NCBI GenBank assembly: GCA_019913005.1 | Contig: JAIOHL010000281.1 | Location: 1 to 64,000, forward strand | Direction of reading: 5' to 3' | Source of the DNA: Anaerolineae bacterium | Lineage (GTDB): Bacteria > Chloroflexota > Anaerolineae > Aggregatilineales > J027 | Length of the DNA: 64,000 nucleotides | Shown here: positions 1-7,326 of the stretch, piece by piece | Numbering within the stretch: position 1 is the stretch's first letter | Layout: each line of letters starts with the position of its first letter | Notes under the pieces: generated by a model | What the model was told of the DNA's origin: nothing | The model's input: only the letters and a program-made list of their open reading frames with translations | The model's database searches: none | Made by a program: the position numbers and the translations under genes

Positions 1-2
1 AA

Positions 3-27
3 CCCCTCCCCAATGCTTGGAGAGGGG
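3..27. terminator. GC-rich hairpin downstream of hppD
   Basis: A CCCCTCC arm and a GGAGAGGGG arm face each other across a short A/T loop, just past the hppD stop on the minus strand. The same kind of hairpin recurs after gyrB. It probably terminates hppD and belongs to a dispersed palindrome family. Confidence 0.5.
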
Positions 28-53
28 CTTCAATACAGGGCTTTACTCTCTTT

Positions 54-1205
54 TTAGAGTGTGCCGCGTAGGGCTTGTTCGCGTTCGATGCTTTCAAACA
101 GGGCCTTAAAATTGCCGAGACCAAAACCACGACTGCCGCGCCGCTGAATAATCTCGAAAAATAGCGTCGGGCGATCCCCTACCGGACGGGTGAAAATTTG
201 CAGTAGATAACCTTCGTCATCGGCATCTACCAATATGCCCAACTTGCGGATTTCTTCGAGGTCTTCTTTGATCTTGACGTTTTTCTCCCGCAGGCGCTCA
301 ATGATGACCTCATCATAGTAGGCATTGGGGGGCGGGGTCAAAAATTCAACCCCCCGGCGGCGAAGTTCACTCACCGTGCGGATGACATCATCGGTAATCA
401 GGGCGATGTGCTGGACACCCGGCCCATGATAGAAGTCGAGATATTCTTCGATTTGCGATTTTTTCTTGCCCTGCGCGGGTTCGTTGATGGGGAATTTGAC
501 ACGGCCATTTTCCATCACTTTCGACATCAGGGCGCTGTATTCGGTGCTGATGGCTTGGTCGTCAAAGTGAATCAATTGACGGAAACCCATCACTTGATGA
601 TAGAAATTGACCCAGTAATTCATTTTGCCGAGTTCGACATTGCCGACCATATGGTCAATCGCGGCGAGTCCGACGGCATTTTTCGATTCATCGGCGTTGG
701 GGATGGTGCGGAAACCGGGCATAAACACCCCCTTATAGCCAGAGCGTTCCACAAAACGGTGAATCGTATCGCCGTAAATTTGAATGGCGCTCGTGCGAAT
801 GACCCCGTTTTCATCTTCGGTCTCTATCACCTCTTGCAGACCTGTCGCACCGCGTGTGATGGTCGCTGCATAGGCGGCGGCGGCATCCGGTACTTCCAAC
901 GCGATGACCTTTACGCCATCGCCGTGCATCATGTGATGGGCACTCAGTTCGGTGTTGGGGTGATACGCTCCGGTCAGCACCAAGCGGATTTTGCCCTGCT
1001 GCATGACATAGGCGGTGGTTTTGCGGTTGCCAGTTTCTAGGCCGGAATAGGCGACGGGGGTAAAGCCAAAAGCGTGCTGATAATAAAAAGCGGCTTGTTT
1101 TGCGTTCCCCACCCATAGTTCGACATGATCCATGCCTTTGAGGGTTAGGAAATCGGCTTCTTCGGTCATGGGACGGGTTTGAGGCGGGGCTTCTTTGATC
1201 GCCAT
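54..1205 (-). CDS. hppD: 4-hydroxyphenylpyruvate dioxygenase
   Basis: Fe(II) enzyme that converts 4-hydroxyphenylpyruvate to homogentisate in tyrosine catabolism; cytoplasmic. Two vicinal-oxygen-chelate halves are visible: an N-terminal one starting near MDHVELWVGN and a catalytic C-terminal one. The expected metal ligands are present: His in IDHMVGNV, His in GVQHIALITDD, and Glu in the FFEIIQR motif near the C-terminus. Length of about 383 residues is normal. A longer frame opens with GTG at 1226, but an AAGGAG lies between that codon and the ATG at 1205, so ATG-1205 is preferred. No other homogentisate-pathway gene is adjacent, so the gene looks monocistronic. Confidence 0.93.
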   Translation of the reverse strand: MAIKEAPPQTRPMTEEADFLTLKGMDHVELWVGNAKQAAFYYQHAFGFTPVAYSGLETGNRKTTAYVMQQGKIRLVLTGAYHPNTELSAHHMMHGDGVKVIALEVPDAAAAYAATITRGATGLQEVIETEDENGVIRTSAIQIYGDTIHRFVERSGYKGVFMPGFRTIPNADESKNAVGLAAIDHMVGNVELGKMNYWVNFYHQVMGFRQLIHFDDQAISTEYSALMSKVMENGRVKFPINEPAQGKKKSQIEEYLDFYHGPGVQHIALITDDVIRTVSELRRRGVEFLTPPPNAYYDEVIIERLREKNVKIKEDLEEIRKLGILVDADDEGYLLQIFTRPVGDRPTLFFEIIQRRGSRGFGLGNFKALFESIEREQALRGTL

Positions 1206-1252
1206 TGATGCGTACTGCTCCTTCACCAGCTTGTTTGCAGATATTTTTTTCT

Positions 1253-1280
1253 ATTGTAAGCCAAAATCTGCTTTCATCAA
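1253..1280 (-). promoter_or_regulatory. probable sigma70-type promoter of hppD
   Basis: On the minus strand TTGATG (1280-1275) is followed after 16 bp by TACAAT (1258-1253), about 50 bases upstream of the preferred hppD start. Confidence 0.5.
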
Positions 1281-1334
1281 AAAATTCAAAGCAGTGAAGG
1301 GCGGGTTTTTAAATTTTAGCGAATAGACAGGCGG

Positions 1335-2009
1335 TTATTCTTCGTCTTTTTCATTTTTGTCATTATCTTTAAGCAGTTGATAGATGAGTACCAAAATCGC
1401 AACCACCCACCCGGCAATCAGCGGCAGCATATGACTAAGCTCATTACGTTCGGCACGTGCAGGCGGTGAGGCGGCAGGCGGTGGCGGCAGTTCGGATTTA
1501 GGTGGCGACAGGGTGGGTTCATTCCATGTTTCAAAATTTTCATCTACAAGGGCTGCGACTTCGGGTGGTAATGCGACATCAGTTAGGTTTAAGACTATAA
1601 ACGACGGCGATTCATCTTCAAGGGGCGGGATAGCTTCAGTATCTATAGACATTGGTTCGGCGGTCTCATAGGCATCGGCTACCAGTGACTGTAAATCGCC
1701 TGTCAGCGGCAGGGTTTCCCCGTCTAAGTTGGCTACAGGGGGCATGTCTAATTCGAGCGGGGGGAGGGTCTGCTGTTTGGGCGCGGCGGGATGCGGTGCG
1801 GCGCTTATGGAGGCTGAGACCGCTGCCAGCAAATCCAGTTCCTCATCGGCTGTCAATTTTAGGACGGCAGGGTCGTCGGGAGTGGGTTTTGATACGGAGG
1901 TAGGCTCAAATGGCGCAACGGAATCAGTAGGTTGAGCCGATTCATCACCCAATAAGATTTTTTTGCCCAAGCCGCGCATGGAGGCTCGCTGAAAGTCGTT
2001 TTCGGCCAT
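1335..2009 (-). CDS. proline-rich C-tail-anchored protein coupled to ParA
   Basis: 224 residues, family not recognised. The first ~180 residues are acidic and proline-rich, look disordered, and have low-complexity Pro/Ala runs near the end. A single hydrophobic segment (about residues 193-212, LPLIAGWVVAILVLIYQLL) is followed by a short charged tail, suggesting a tail-anchored protein with a cytoplasmic N-terminus. Its ATG overlaps the parA stop by one base (TAATG), so translation is likely coupled to parA. A membrane tether or partner for ParA is an inference from this coupling; no ParB-like helix-turn-helix is visible. Confidence 0.75.
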   Translation of the reverse strand: MAENDFQRASMRGLGKKILLGDESAQPTDSVAPFEPTSVSKPTPDDPAVLKLTADEELDLLAAVSASISAAPHPAAPKQQTLPPLELDMPPVANLDGETLPLTGDLQSLVADAYETAEPMSIDTEAIPPLEDESPSFIVLNLTDVALPPEVAALVDENFETWNEPTLSPPKSELPPPPAASPPARAERNELSHMLPLIAGWVVAILVLIYQLLKDNDKNEKDEE

Positions 2010-2773
2010 TAGTTCCCTCGATTGATAATTTCGGTTGCTAGAGCGCGATAGGCGTGGGCGGCAGGATGGGTCGGGGCATAATCAATAATGGATTTACCCG
2101 CGACGGGGGCTTCTGCCATGATGTCGTCATAGGCAAGGACGGTCTCAAACATTCTCTGTTTAAACACGCTTCGCATTTCACCCAATGCCTCTTGGGAATG
2201 CAGGGATTCGGCTTGATAGAGGGTCGCCAATACGCCCAATAAATGCAGCGATGGGTTGACGTTTTTTTGAAGGCGCTGCATGGCCTGCATCATGGTGCGG
2301 ACGCCGCGCATAGCAAGATACTGACATTGGACAGGGATTATCAATTCGTCGGCGGCTACCAAGCCATTGGCAGTGAGGATTCCGAGCGTTGGCGGGGTAT
2401 CCATAATAATAAAATCAACGGGTGGTGGCTGACGTTCTAGGGCATCGCGCAGACGGATAACGGCATCGGTGCGGCGGGCTAATTGAATTTCGGCAACGGT
2501 TAAATGTAGACTGGCGGGCATCAGAAAAAGATTATCGCCAATGCGCTGACTCACACGGTAAATGGGTGCGGAGTCGTGCAGCAGAAAAATATGACTGCCA
2601 AATTGCACATCATAGGAATCTACCCCCAATGCCGCGCTAAGGCCGCCTTGAGGATCGAGGTCAATCAGCAAGACTTGATAGCCTTGTTCGGTAAGAGCAC
2701 GTCCAATATTCGCGGCGGTTGTAGATTTACCAATGCCACCTTTTTGGTTTGCGATCACCAGCGTGCGCGTCAT
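2009..2773 (-). CDS. ParA/Soj-family ATPase
   Basis: 254 residues, MinD/ParA P-loop family. The deviant Walker A KGGIGKSTTAAN (residues 10-21), the DLDPQGGLS motif and the Walker B region MDTPPTLGILTAN are intact, so dimerising ATPase activity is expected. Family members position chromosome origins, plasmids or protein clusters on the nucleoid. It sits divergently beside rpmH in the near-origin cluster, as soj does in many bacteria, but no parB follows; the next gene is a proline-rich membrane protein. A TATAAT on the minus strand at 2859-2854 may be its -10 box, without a clear -35. Confidence 0.88.
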   Translation of the reverse strand: MTRTLVIANQKGGIGKSTTAANIGRALTEQGYQVLLIDLDPQGGLSAALGVDSYDVQFGSHIFLLHDSAPIYRVSQRIGDNLFLMPASLHLTVAEIQLARRTDAVIRLRDALERQPPPVDFIIMDTPPTLGILTANGLVAADELIIPVQCQYLAMRGVRTMMQAMQRLQKNVNPSLHLLGVLATLYQAESLHSQEALGEMRSVFKQRMFETVLAYDDIMAEAPVAGKSIIDYAPTHPAAHAYRALATEIINRGN

Positions 2774-2888
2774 AAGTTTGAGTAACCCTTTTTTTCAGCC
2801 ACCCGACACTACCCAATTCGATACTGCTCAACACTGTTCAATACCTATTGGGGATTATAACACTAGGGGGGTGGTGTACGAAAAACGC

Positions 2889-2917
2889 TTGACCCTGCCC
2901 TCTCAGTAAGCTATACT
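2889..2917 (+). promoter_or_regulatory. promoter of the rpmH-rnpA cluster
   Basis: TTGACC (2889-2894), a 17-bp spacer and TATACT (2912-2917) form a near-consensus sigma70-type promoter about 80 bases before rpmH. Confidence 0.75.
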
Positions 2918-2998
2918 TCCCGTTTCGTTGAAACACTTGAAAAACTTGAAAACGGCGTAAAACAAACGATTCTAAAAATCTGAGGAACGAGAAATCTC

Positions 2999-3202
2999 AT
3001 GCCGAAACGTACTTGGCAACCGAAAATTCGTCGCCGCGCCCGCGTGCATGGCTTTCGTCAGCGCATGGCGACAAAAAACGGGCGAAGAGTCTTGAAGGCT
3101 CGTCGGGCACATGGCCGCCACCAACTGGCGGTGAAGGGTAATCATGTGAAGAAAGTAAACTGGAACGGCGCGAAGGGTTCTGGTAAAGAAGCGACCCGGT
3201 AA
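2999..3202 (+). CDS. rpmH: 50S ribosomal protein L34, extended
   Basis: The N-terminal part ([32 protein letters not shown]) is the whole conserved L34 fold that lines the ribosomal exit-tunnel region. The family usually ends at about 44-47 residues; this protein is 67, with an extra basic tail of about 20 residues ending GKEATR. First gene of the rpmH-rnpA-yidD cluster behind a strong promoter. No alternative upstream start is needed: the MPKRT beginning fits the family. Confidence 0.95.
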   Translation: MPKRTWQPKIRRRARVHGFRQRMATKNGRRVLKARRAHGRHQLAVKGNHVKKVNWNGAKGSGKEATR

Positions 3203-3217
3203 CACGAAAGGTTGGCA

Positions 3218-3586
3218 TTGGAAAAGCGGTTGCGGCTGCGAGGTCGGGCCGATTTTGCGCGATTACGTGCAGAGGGTCATACGCTCCAACACCGCTTGCT
3301 GATGCTCAGTTACTTGCCCAACGAGCAGGGGCATAATCGCTATGGATTGGTGGTGAGTCGGCGCATTGGCAAGGCCGTTGCCCGTAACCTGATCCGGCGA
3401 AGACTGCGCGAAATCTTGCAACACCGCGATCCATCTATCGCTTACCCCAAACAAACGTCGGATCAATCCGGTAACAAAGGGTGTGATATTGTGATTATTG
3501 CGCGTACCCCGATTGTGGATGCCAGCTATCAAGAGATAGATGAGGCCGTCGGTGATTTATTGCGACGTGCCCGTTTGTTGTTGTAG
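3218..3586 (+). CDS. rnpA: ribonuclease P protein component
   Basis: Protein subunit of RNase P, which matures tRNA 5' ends. The RNR motif region [18 protein letters not shown] is clear, preceded by the family opening [13 protein letters not shown] frame start exists at TTG 3212, but the AAAGG at 3207-3211 would abut it; TTG 3218 has 6-base spacing and matches the usual N-terminus. An insertion rich in polar residues ([10 protein letters not shown]) precedes the last strand. It follows rpmH by 15 bases, the classic arrangement. Confidence 0.92.
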   Translation: MEKRLRLRGRADFARLRAEGHTLQHRLLMLSYLPNEQGHNRYGLVVSRRIGKAVARNLIRRRLREILQHRDPSIAYPKQTSDQSGNKGCDIVIIARTPIVDASYQEIDEAVGDLLRRARLLL

Positions 3587-3611
3587 CTGCACCAATGCCA
3601 AAAAGAGGCTT

Positions 3612-3884
3612 ATGAAATATCCTATCCTGCTGCTCATCCGCTTCTATCAGAAATACATTTCTGCGGGCTTGCCCTCGGGTTGTCGGTATGACCCCACCTG
3701 TTCACACTATACCTATCAAGCGATTGAACGTTTTGGGTTAATTCGGGGTGGCTGGATGGGCCTTCAGCGGATTGCCCGCTGTCATGGGTTAAGTCCGGGA
3801 GGCTATGACCCCGTGCCAGAAAAGAAACGCCCACATCAACATCCCAAACATTCAAAGAAAATAATGCAAGAGGAACAGCATTGA
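3612..3884 (+). CDS. yidD: membrane protein insertion efficiency factor YidD
   Basis: 90 residues with the YidD core: [24 protein letters not shown] and the [20 protein letters not shown] end. YidD is a small membrane-associated protein that assists YidC-dependent insertion. Start ATG 3612 has an AAGAGG ribosome site; the longer open frame from 3540 lies inside rnpA and is not used. The TGA stop overlaps the next gene's TTG start (ATTGA), implying coupling. Confidence 0.93.
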   Translation: MKYPILLLIRFYQKYISAGLPSGCRYDPTCSHYTYQAIERFGLIRGGWMGLQRIARCHGLSPGGYDPVPEKKRPHQHPKHSKKIMQEEQH

Positions 3885-5041
3885 ATACCAGTCGTACAGC
3901 GCGTTTGACACCACGCTTTTGGGTGTTGACGATTTTAATTTTGGGTGCGGTACTGCTTACAGCTTGTGAGGGCGGTAACGAGAGTTGGGCCGGAATCAGT
4001 ACGGACACAAACGGCGAAACGGTTGTCGTTTCATTTGAAAAACAAGTCGTCAGTTACAGCGCGGATGGCTCGCGCAATTGGACGTATCGAGATGACGACA
4101 GTGACGCCAAATTTTATGCACCGTCCCTGATTACCGCTGATCGCGTTTATGTCGGCGATTATTCGGGCCGTGTCCATGCCATTAACCGTGCGGACGGCAA
4201 ACGCATCTGGATTTATGAACCGAAAGTCTCGAAGGTGCTCGGTTTCAGCCTCGGTGCGAATGACCGTATCCTCGGGCCAGTTGCCCAAAGTGGCGACAGC
4301 TTGTTTTTTGGGAATGAGCATGGGGTTGTGAAACTGGACATCTCAGGTGAGCAACCGCGTGAAGTATGGAAATTTGAGACTGAACACAGTATCTGGGCAC
4401 AACCGCTGTATGTCAACAACCCCGAACTGGGCGAACCCACTCTTTTTGTGGCGGCCCTTGACCAACACCTGTATGCGTTGAACCCTGACAATGGGGAAGA
4501 ACGCTGGTCGGTGGATTTGGAAGGGGCAGCCGTCAGCCATCCGGTGTTGGATGCGGTCAATGGTCGGCTGTATATCGGAACTTTGAATTACAAGCTGTAT
4601 GCGTTTGACTTTAATGATGGCGCAAAGGTCGCGGAGTTTAAGACCGAAGGCTGGATTTGGGACGCGCCTCTGTTAGAAGATCAAACCCTCTATTTTGGTG
4701 ATCTTTCCGGTTGGCTGTATGCTCTACCCATCACCTCGGATGGCTTTGGCGAAGTTTGGAAAACCAAGCTGTCAGATGCGGCATTACGCGCTGCCCCTGT
4801 TCTGATAGACGGGGTGCTTGTGGTCGCTTCCCAAGATGAAAAGGTCTATGCCATTAACCTAGATGACAAGTCACGCAAATGGGAAAAAGGCATTGGGGCA
4901 CCGGCTGTGGCGGGCTTGTTTGTGCTCGAAGGCGAAGATGGGCCACTGTTGGTCGTTGGTACCAAAGATAAAGAGAACTTGCTGGTGACTTTGCGCCTTG
5001 ATAATGGCGAAAAGGAATGGGGCAAGAAGTATGAAGATTAA
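3881..5041 (+). CDS. PQQ-repeat (beta-propeller) lipoprotein
   Basis: 386 residues. A hydrophobic signal peptide ends in the lipobox LTAC (about residues 26-29). The rest is a series of PQQ/BamB-like blades, each with an Ala/Tyr-x-(D/N)-G-(x)-W signature ([56 protein letters not shown]). Start TTG 3881 with AGAGGA upstream. It lies exactly between yidD and yidC, so a role at the outer face of the membrane in protein insertion or envelope assembly is suggested by analogy with BamB, but this is inference. Quinone binding is not implied. Confidence 0.85.
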   Translation: MNTSRTARLTPRFWVLTILILGAVLLTACEGGNESWAGISTDTNGETVVVSFEKQVVSYSADGSRNWTYRDDDSDAKFYAPSLITADRVYVGDYSGRVHAINRADGKRIWIYEPKVSKVLGFSLGANDRILGPVAQSGDSLFFGNEHGVVKLDISGEQPREVWKFETEHSIWAQPLYVNNPELGEPTLFVAALDQHLYALNPDNGEERWSVDLEGAAVSHPVLDAVNGRLYIGTLNYKLYAFDFNDGAKVAEFKTEGWIWDAPLLEDQTLYFGDLSGWLYALPITSDGFGEVWKTKLSDAALRAAPVLIDGVLVVASQDEKVYAINLDDKSRKWEKGIGAPAVAGLFVLEGEDGPLLVVGTKDKENLLVTLRLDNGEKEWGKKYED

Positions 5042-5086
5042 GGCCGAGGCAGGCAGCATAGTGGTAGAGGTAGATAAGGGAATTTC

Positions 5087-6127
5087 ATGCTCGATATAAT
5101 CATCAACCCATTCATTACCCTCTTGCTGGTATTGTATGGTCTGCTAGGTCGGAATGTTTTCTTAGCGATTGTGGGGTTTACCATTATCGTTAGGTTCGCG
5201 TTGCTGCCATTGACCATCAAACAGCAGCGATCATTCAAGCGGATGCAAGAACTTCAGCCCAAGCAACGCATGTTGCAAGAGAAGTATAAAAATGATCGTG
5301 AACGCCTGACGCAGGAACAAATGGCGCTTTATCGGGAACACGGCGTTAACCCATTCGCGGGATGTTTGCCCTTGCTCATCCAATTACCAATTTTTCTGAG
5401 CTTGTGGCGGGCAATTTTGGCGACATTGGCCTCGACCCCTGACCAACTTTTGGAACTGCAAGACCGTATTCTCATAGGCGGCCTAGATCATTTGGTGCCA
5501 CTAAAAAACACGTTCTTGTGGATGAATTTAGCGCTGCCTGACCAGTTTTATATCTTGCCGATTTTGGTAGTCATTACCACCTATCTGCAACAAAAACTGA
5601 TTATGCCCGTCACCCCTACAACCAGCAGCAGCGGAAATGATGCCGCCGACCAAGCTGCCCGTATGAGCAAGCAAATGACCACGTTCATGCCGCTCTTATT
5701 TGGCTTTTTTGCACTGACCTATTCGTCGGGTTTGTCTATCTACTTTATTACCTCGAACATTGTGGGTATTATCCAGTATGCCATGATGGGTAAGGCAGAC
5801 GTCCGTCGGTTGATTGGCAAGGAAGCCCCTAAGAAAGAAGAAAAGGCCGTCAGCGCGATAGTGACGGGTGAAGTCGAGGCGGGTGATGTCATTGAAGCGC
5901 CTACTAAGACCCCTGCTAAACCTGCCGCACCTGTTCGACAGCCACGTATGGCAAAAGAACCAGTTGAGGCGGGCAGTGTGGTGAGCGCGACAGGACGCCC
6001 ATTGAAACCGGGGATTACAGAACGCAAACTCAGTGGTAGCAGTGCAGCGGCATCATCGGGAACGACGACTAAGAGCGCGGGTAAAACGAGTAAGACACCG
6101 CCGAGCCGTAACCGACCTAAAAAATAA
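5087..6127 (+). CDS. yidC: YidC/Oxa1-family membrane protein insertase
   Basis: 346 residues. The conserved Oxa1 core is visible: first transmembrane helix near the N-terminus, the cytoplasmic hairpin KRMQELQPKQRMLQEKYKNDRERL, then the NPFAGCLPLLIQLPIFLSLWRA segment and further helices including FMPLLFGFFALTYSSGLSIYFITSN. It lacks the large periplasmic domain of proteobacterial YidC. The last ~85 residues are a Pro/Lys/Ser-rich basic tail (ending SRNRPKK), a feature linked in other YidC proteins to ribosome contact. AAGGGA precedes the ATG. Confidence 0.95.
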   Translation: MLDIIINPFITLLLVLYGLLGRNVFLAIVGFTIIVRFALLPLTIKQQRSFKRMQELQPKQRMLQEKYKNDRERLTQEQMALYREHGVNPFAGCLPLLIQLPIFLSLWRAILATLASTPDQLLELQDRILIGGLDHLVPLKNTFLWMNLALPDQFYILPILVVITTYLQQKLIMPVTPTTSSSGNDAADQAARMSKQMTTFMPLLFGFFALTYSSGLSIYFITSNIVGIIQYAMMGKADVRRLIGKEAPKKEEKAVSAIVTGEVEAGDVIEAPTKTPAKPAAPVRQPRMAKEPVEAGSVVSATGRPLKPGITERKLSGSSAAASSGTTTKSAGKTSKTPPSRNRPKK

Positions 6128-6132
6128 AGTGT

Positions 6133-6157
6133 GCGGCTGAAAAAGTCGCCCTTTTTT
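6133..6157 (+). terminator. hairpin with T-tract between yidC and jag
   Basis: GCGGCT (6133-6138) pairs with AGTCGC (6144-6149, one G-U) and is followed by six T (6152-6157). It could reduce read-through into jag or attenuate it. Confidence 0.6.
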
Positions 6158-6194
6158 ATCAGAAGTGTTTTTGATACACCGGAGTAAGCCAATT

Positions 6195-7073
6195 ATGAGT
6201 GAGACACGGACGGTTGAAGCAACCGGGGCAGACATTGAACAGGCCATTGAAGCAGGTCTTGTTCAACTCGATGTCTCGCGTGAGAGTGTGATTGTGGAAG
6301 TGCTAGAGGAACCGAGCCGGGGCTTGTTGGGGATCGGTGCGAAGCAGGCACGGGTAAGATTGACCACCGCCGTTGCTCCCCGCAGCACCCAACCAACTTA
6401 TGCTCCACCTGCGCCACGTCCTGCTACTCCCCCGCCACCGCCGAGAAGCGAGCCACGCCCTGAACGATCTGAAAAAACAGAACGACCCAATTATTCTGCG
6501 CCGCGTACCTCAGCCCCGCAACCAGTACGCCGTGAACGTTCGGATCAGGATGATTCGTATCAGCGTGTGACCCAACTGATTGAGGACGAAAGTGAACTAC
6601 CCGAAGATGTTCGGATGGGCCTTGCGACGCTGCGCGAAATCTTGGGGCATATGCACATTGATGCCAGCGTTACGGTGGAACGGTCACTAGAAGAAACCGA
6701 TGCCGAAGCCGAGACCGCCCCGTGGATATTGCATGTACATGGCGAAGATCTCGGACTGTTGATTGGGCATCGCGGCGAAACGCTCTCATCATTGCAATAT
6801 CTTAGCCGCTTGATCGCCAGTCGAGATTTGCAGCAGCGGGCCGATTTTATTATTGATGTCGAAAACTATAAGGGCCGGCGTGAAATGCTGCTGCGGAAAT
6901 TGGCCCATCGTATGGCAAAGGACGCGGTACGCCGTCGCCGCACGGTTGAACTTGAACCCATGCCGCCTCACGAGCGCCGGATTATTCATCTCGCCCTAAA
7001 AGATCGGGACGATGTGTATACCGAAAGTGTGGGCGAAGGCAACCGTCGCAAAGTGACGATTGTACCCAAGTGA
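6195..7073 (+). CDS. jag: Jag/KhpB-type RNA-binding protein
   Basis: 292 residues. Domain order: Jag-N (residues ~1-50, with the SRGLLGIGAKQARV motif), a Pro/Arg/Glu-rich linker (~60-125), a KH-like domain with GLLIGHRGETLSSLQYLSR, and an R3H domain with RRRTVELEPMPPHERRIIH. KhpB-type proteins bind RNA and affect cell-wall synthesis and division. The gene follows yidC as in most Gram-positive-type genomes. A frame start at 6165 is possible, but ATG 6195 begins the family N-terminus. Confidence 0.93.
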   Translation: MSETRTVEATGADIEQAIEAGLVQLDVSRESVIVEVLEEPSRGLLGIGAKQARVRLTTAVAPRSTQPTYAPPAPRPATPPPPPRSEPRPERSEKTERPNYSAPRTSAPQPVRRERSDQDDSYQRVTQLIEDESELPEDVRMGLATLREILGHMHIDASVTVERSLEETDAEAETAPWILHVHGEDLGLLIGHRGETLSSLQYLSRLIASRDLQQRADFIIDVENYKGRREMLLRKLAHRMAKDAVRRRRTVELEPMPPHERRIIHLALKDRDDVYTESVGEGNRRKVTIVPK

Positions 7074-7114
7074 TAAACTGCCTTATTTAAGCCGGAAACT
7101 CGACCTACTAAAAG

Positions 7115-7144
7115 ACGCGCCTCCATTGATTTAGGGCGCGTTTT
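7115..7144 (+). terminator. rho-independent terminator after jag
   Basis: ACGCGCC (7115-7121) and GGCGCGT (7135-7141) form a perfect 7-bp stem followed by TTTT. Confidence 0.75.
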
Positions 7145-7154
7145 GTGCTATAAT
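7126..7154 (+). promoter_or_regulatory. probable gyrB promoter
   Basis: TTGATT (7126-7131), exactly 17 bp, then consensus TATAAT (7149-7154). It overlaps the jag terminator stem and leaves a leader of about 165 bases before gyrB. Confidence 0.55.
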
Positions 7155-7191
7155 TAGAACATCTGTTAAAGCAATTAAACCACCCAATAGG

Positions 7192-7295
7192 TTGTCCACA
7201 TTCATCGTTAATTTCAATACCCAAACGCTTTGTTTCCCAACTGCCTCAGTTGAAAAATCGTAATGGTTTTGTGGCGGGCTGTGGATTGTGGATTA
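7192..7295. other. DnaA-box-like cluster, candidate oriC part
   Basis: TTGTCCACA at 7192-7200 and, on the opposite strand, TGTGGATTG (7280-7288) and TGTGGATTA (7287-7295). The first and the last differ from the TTATCCACA consensus (or its complement) at one base; 7280-7288 differs at two. The 7074-7326 gap lies between jag and gyrB in a near-origin gene order. dnaA itself is not in the window, so origin function is an inference. Confidence 0.4.
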
Positions 7296-7326
7296 TAGAC
7301 TTGGATCGAAGTGATAGGAGGGCCGT

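Noticed and set aside
408-1040. 210-residue open frame opposite hppD
   Set aside because: A shadow of the strongly conserved hppD frame, with no ribosome site or domain.
2774-2998. parS site near parA
   Set aside because: No TGTTTCACGTGAAACA-like palindrome was found in this gap; only loose repeats such as ACACTGTTCAAT.
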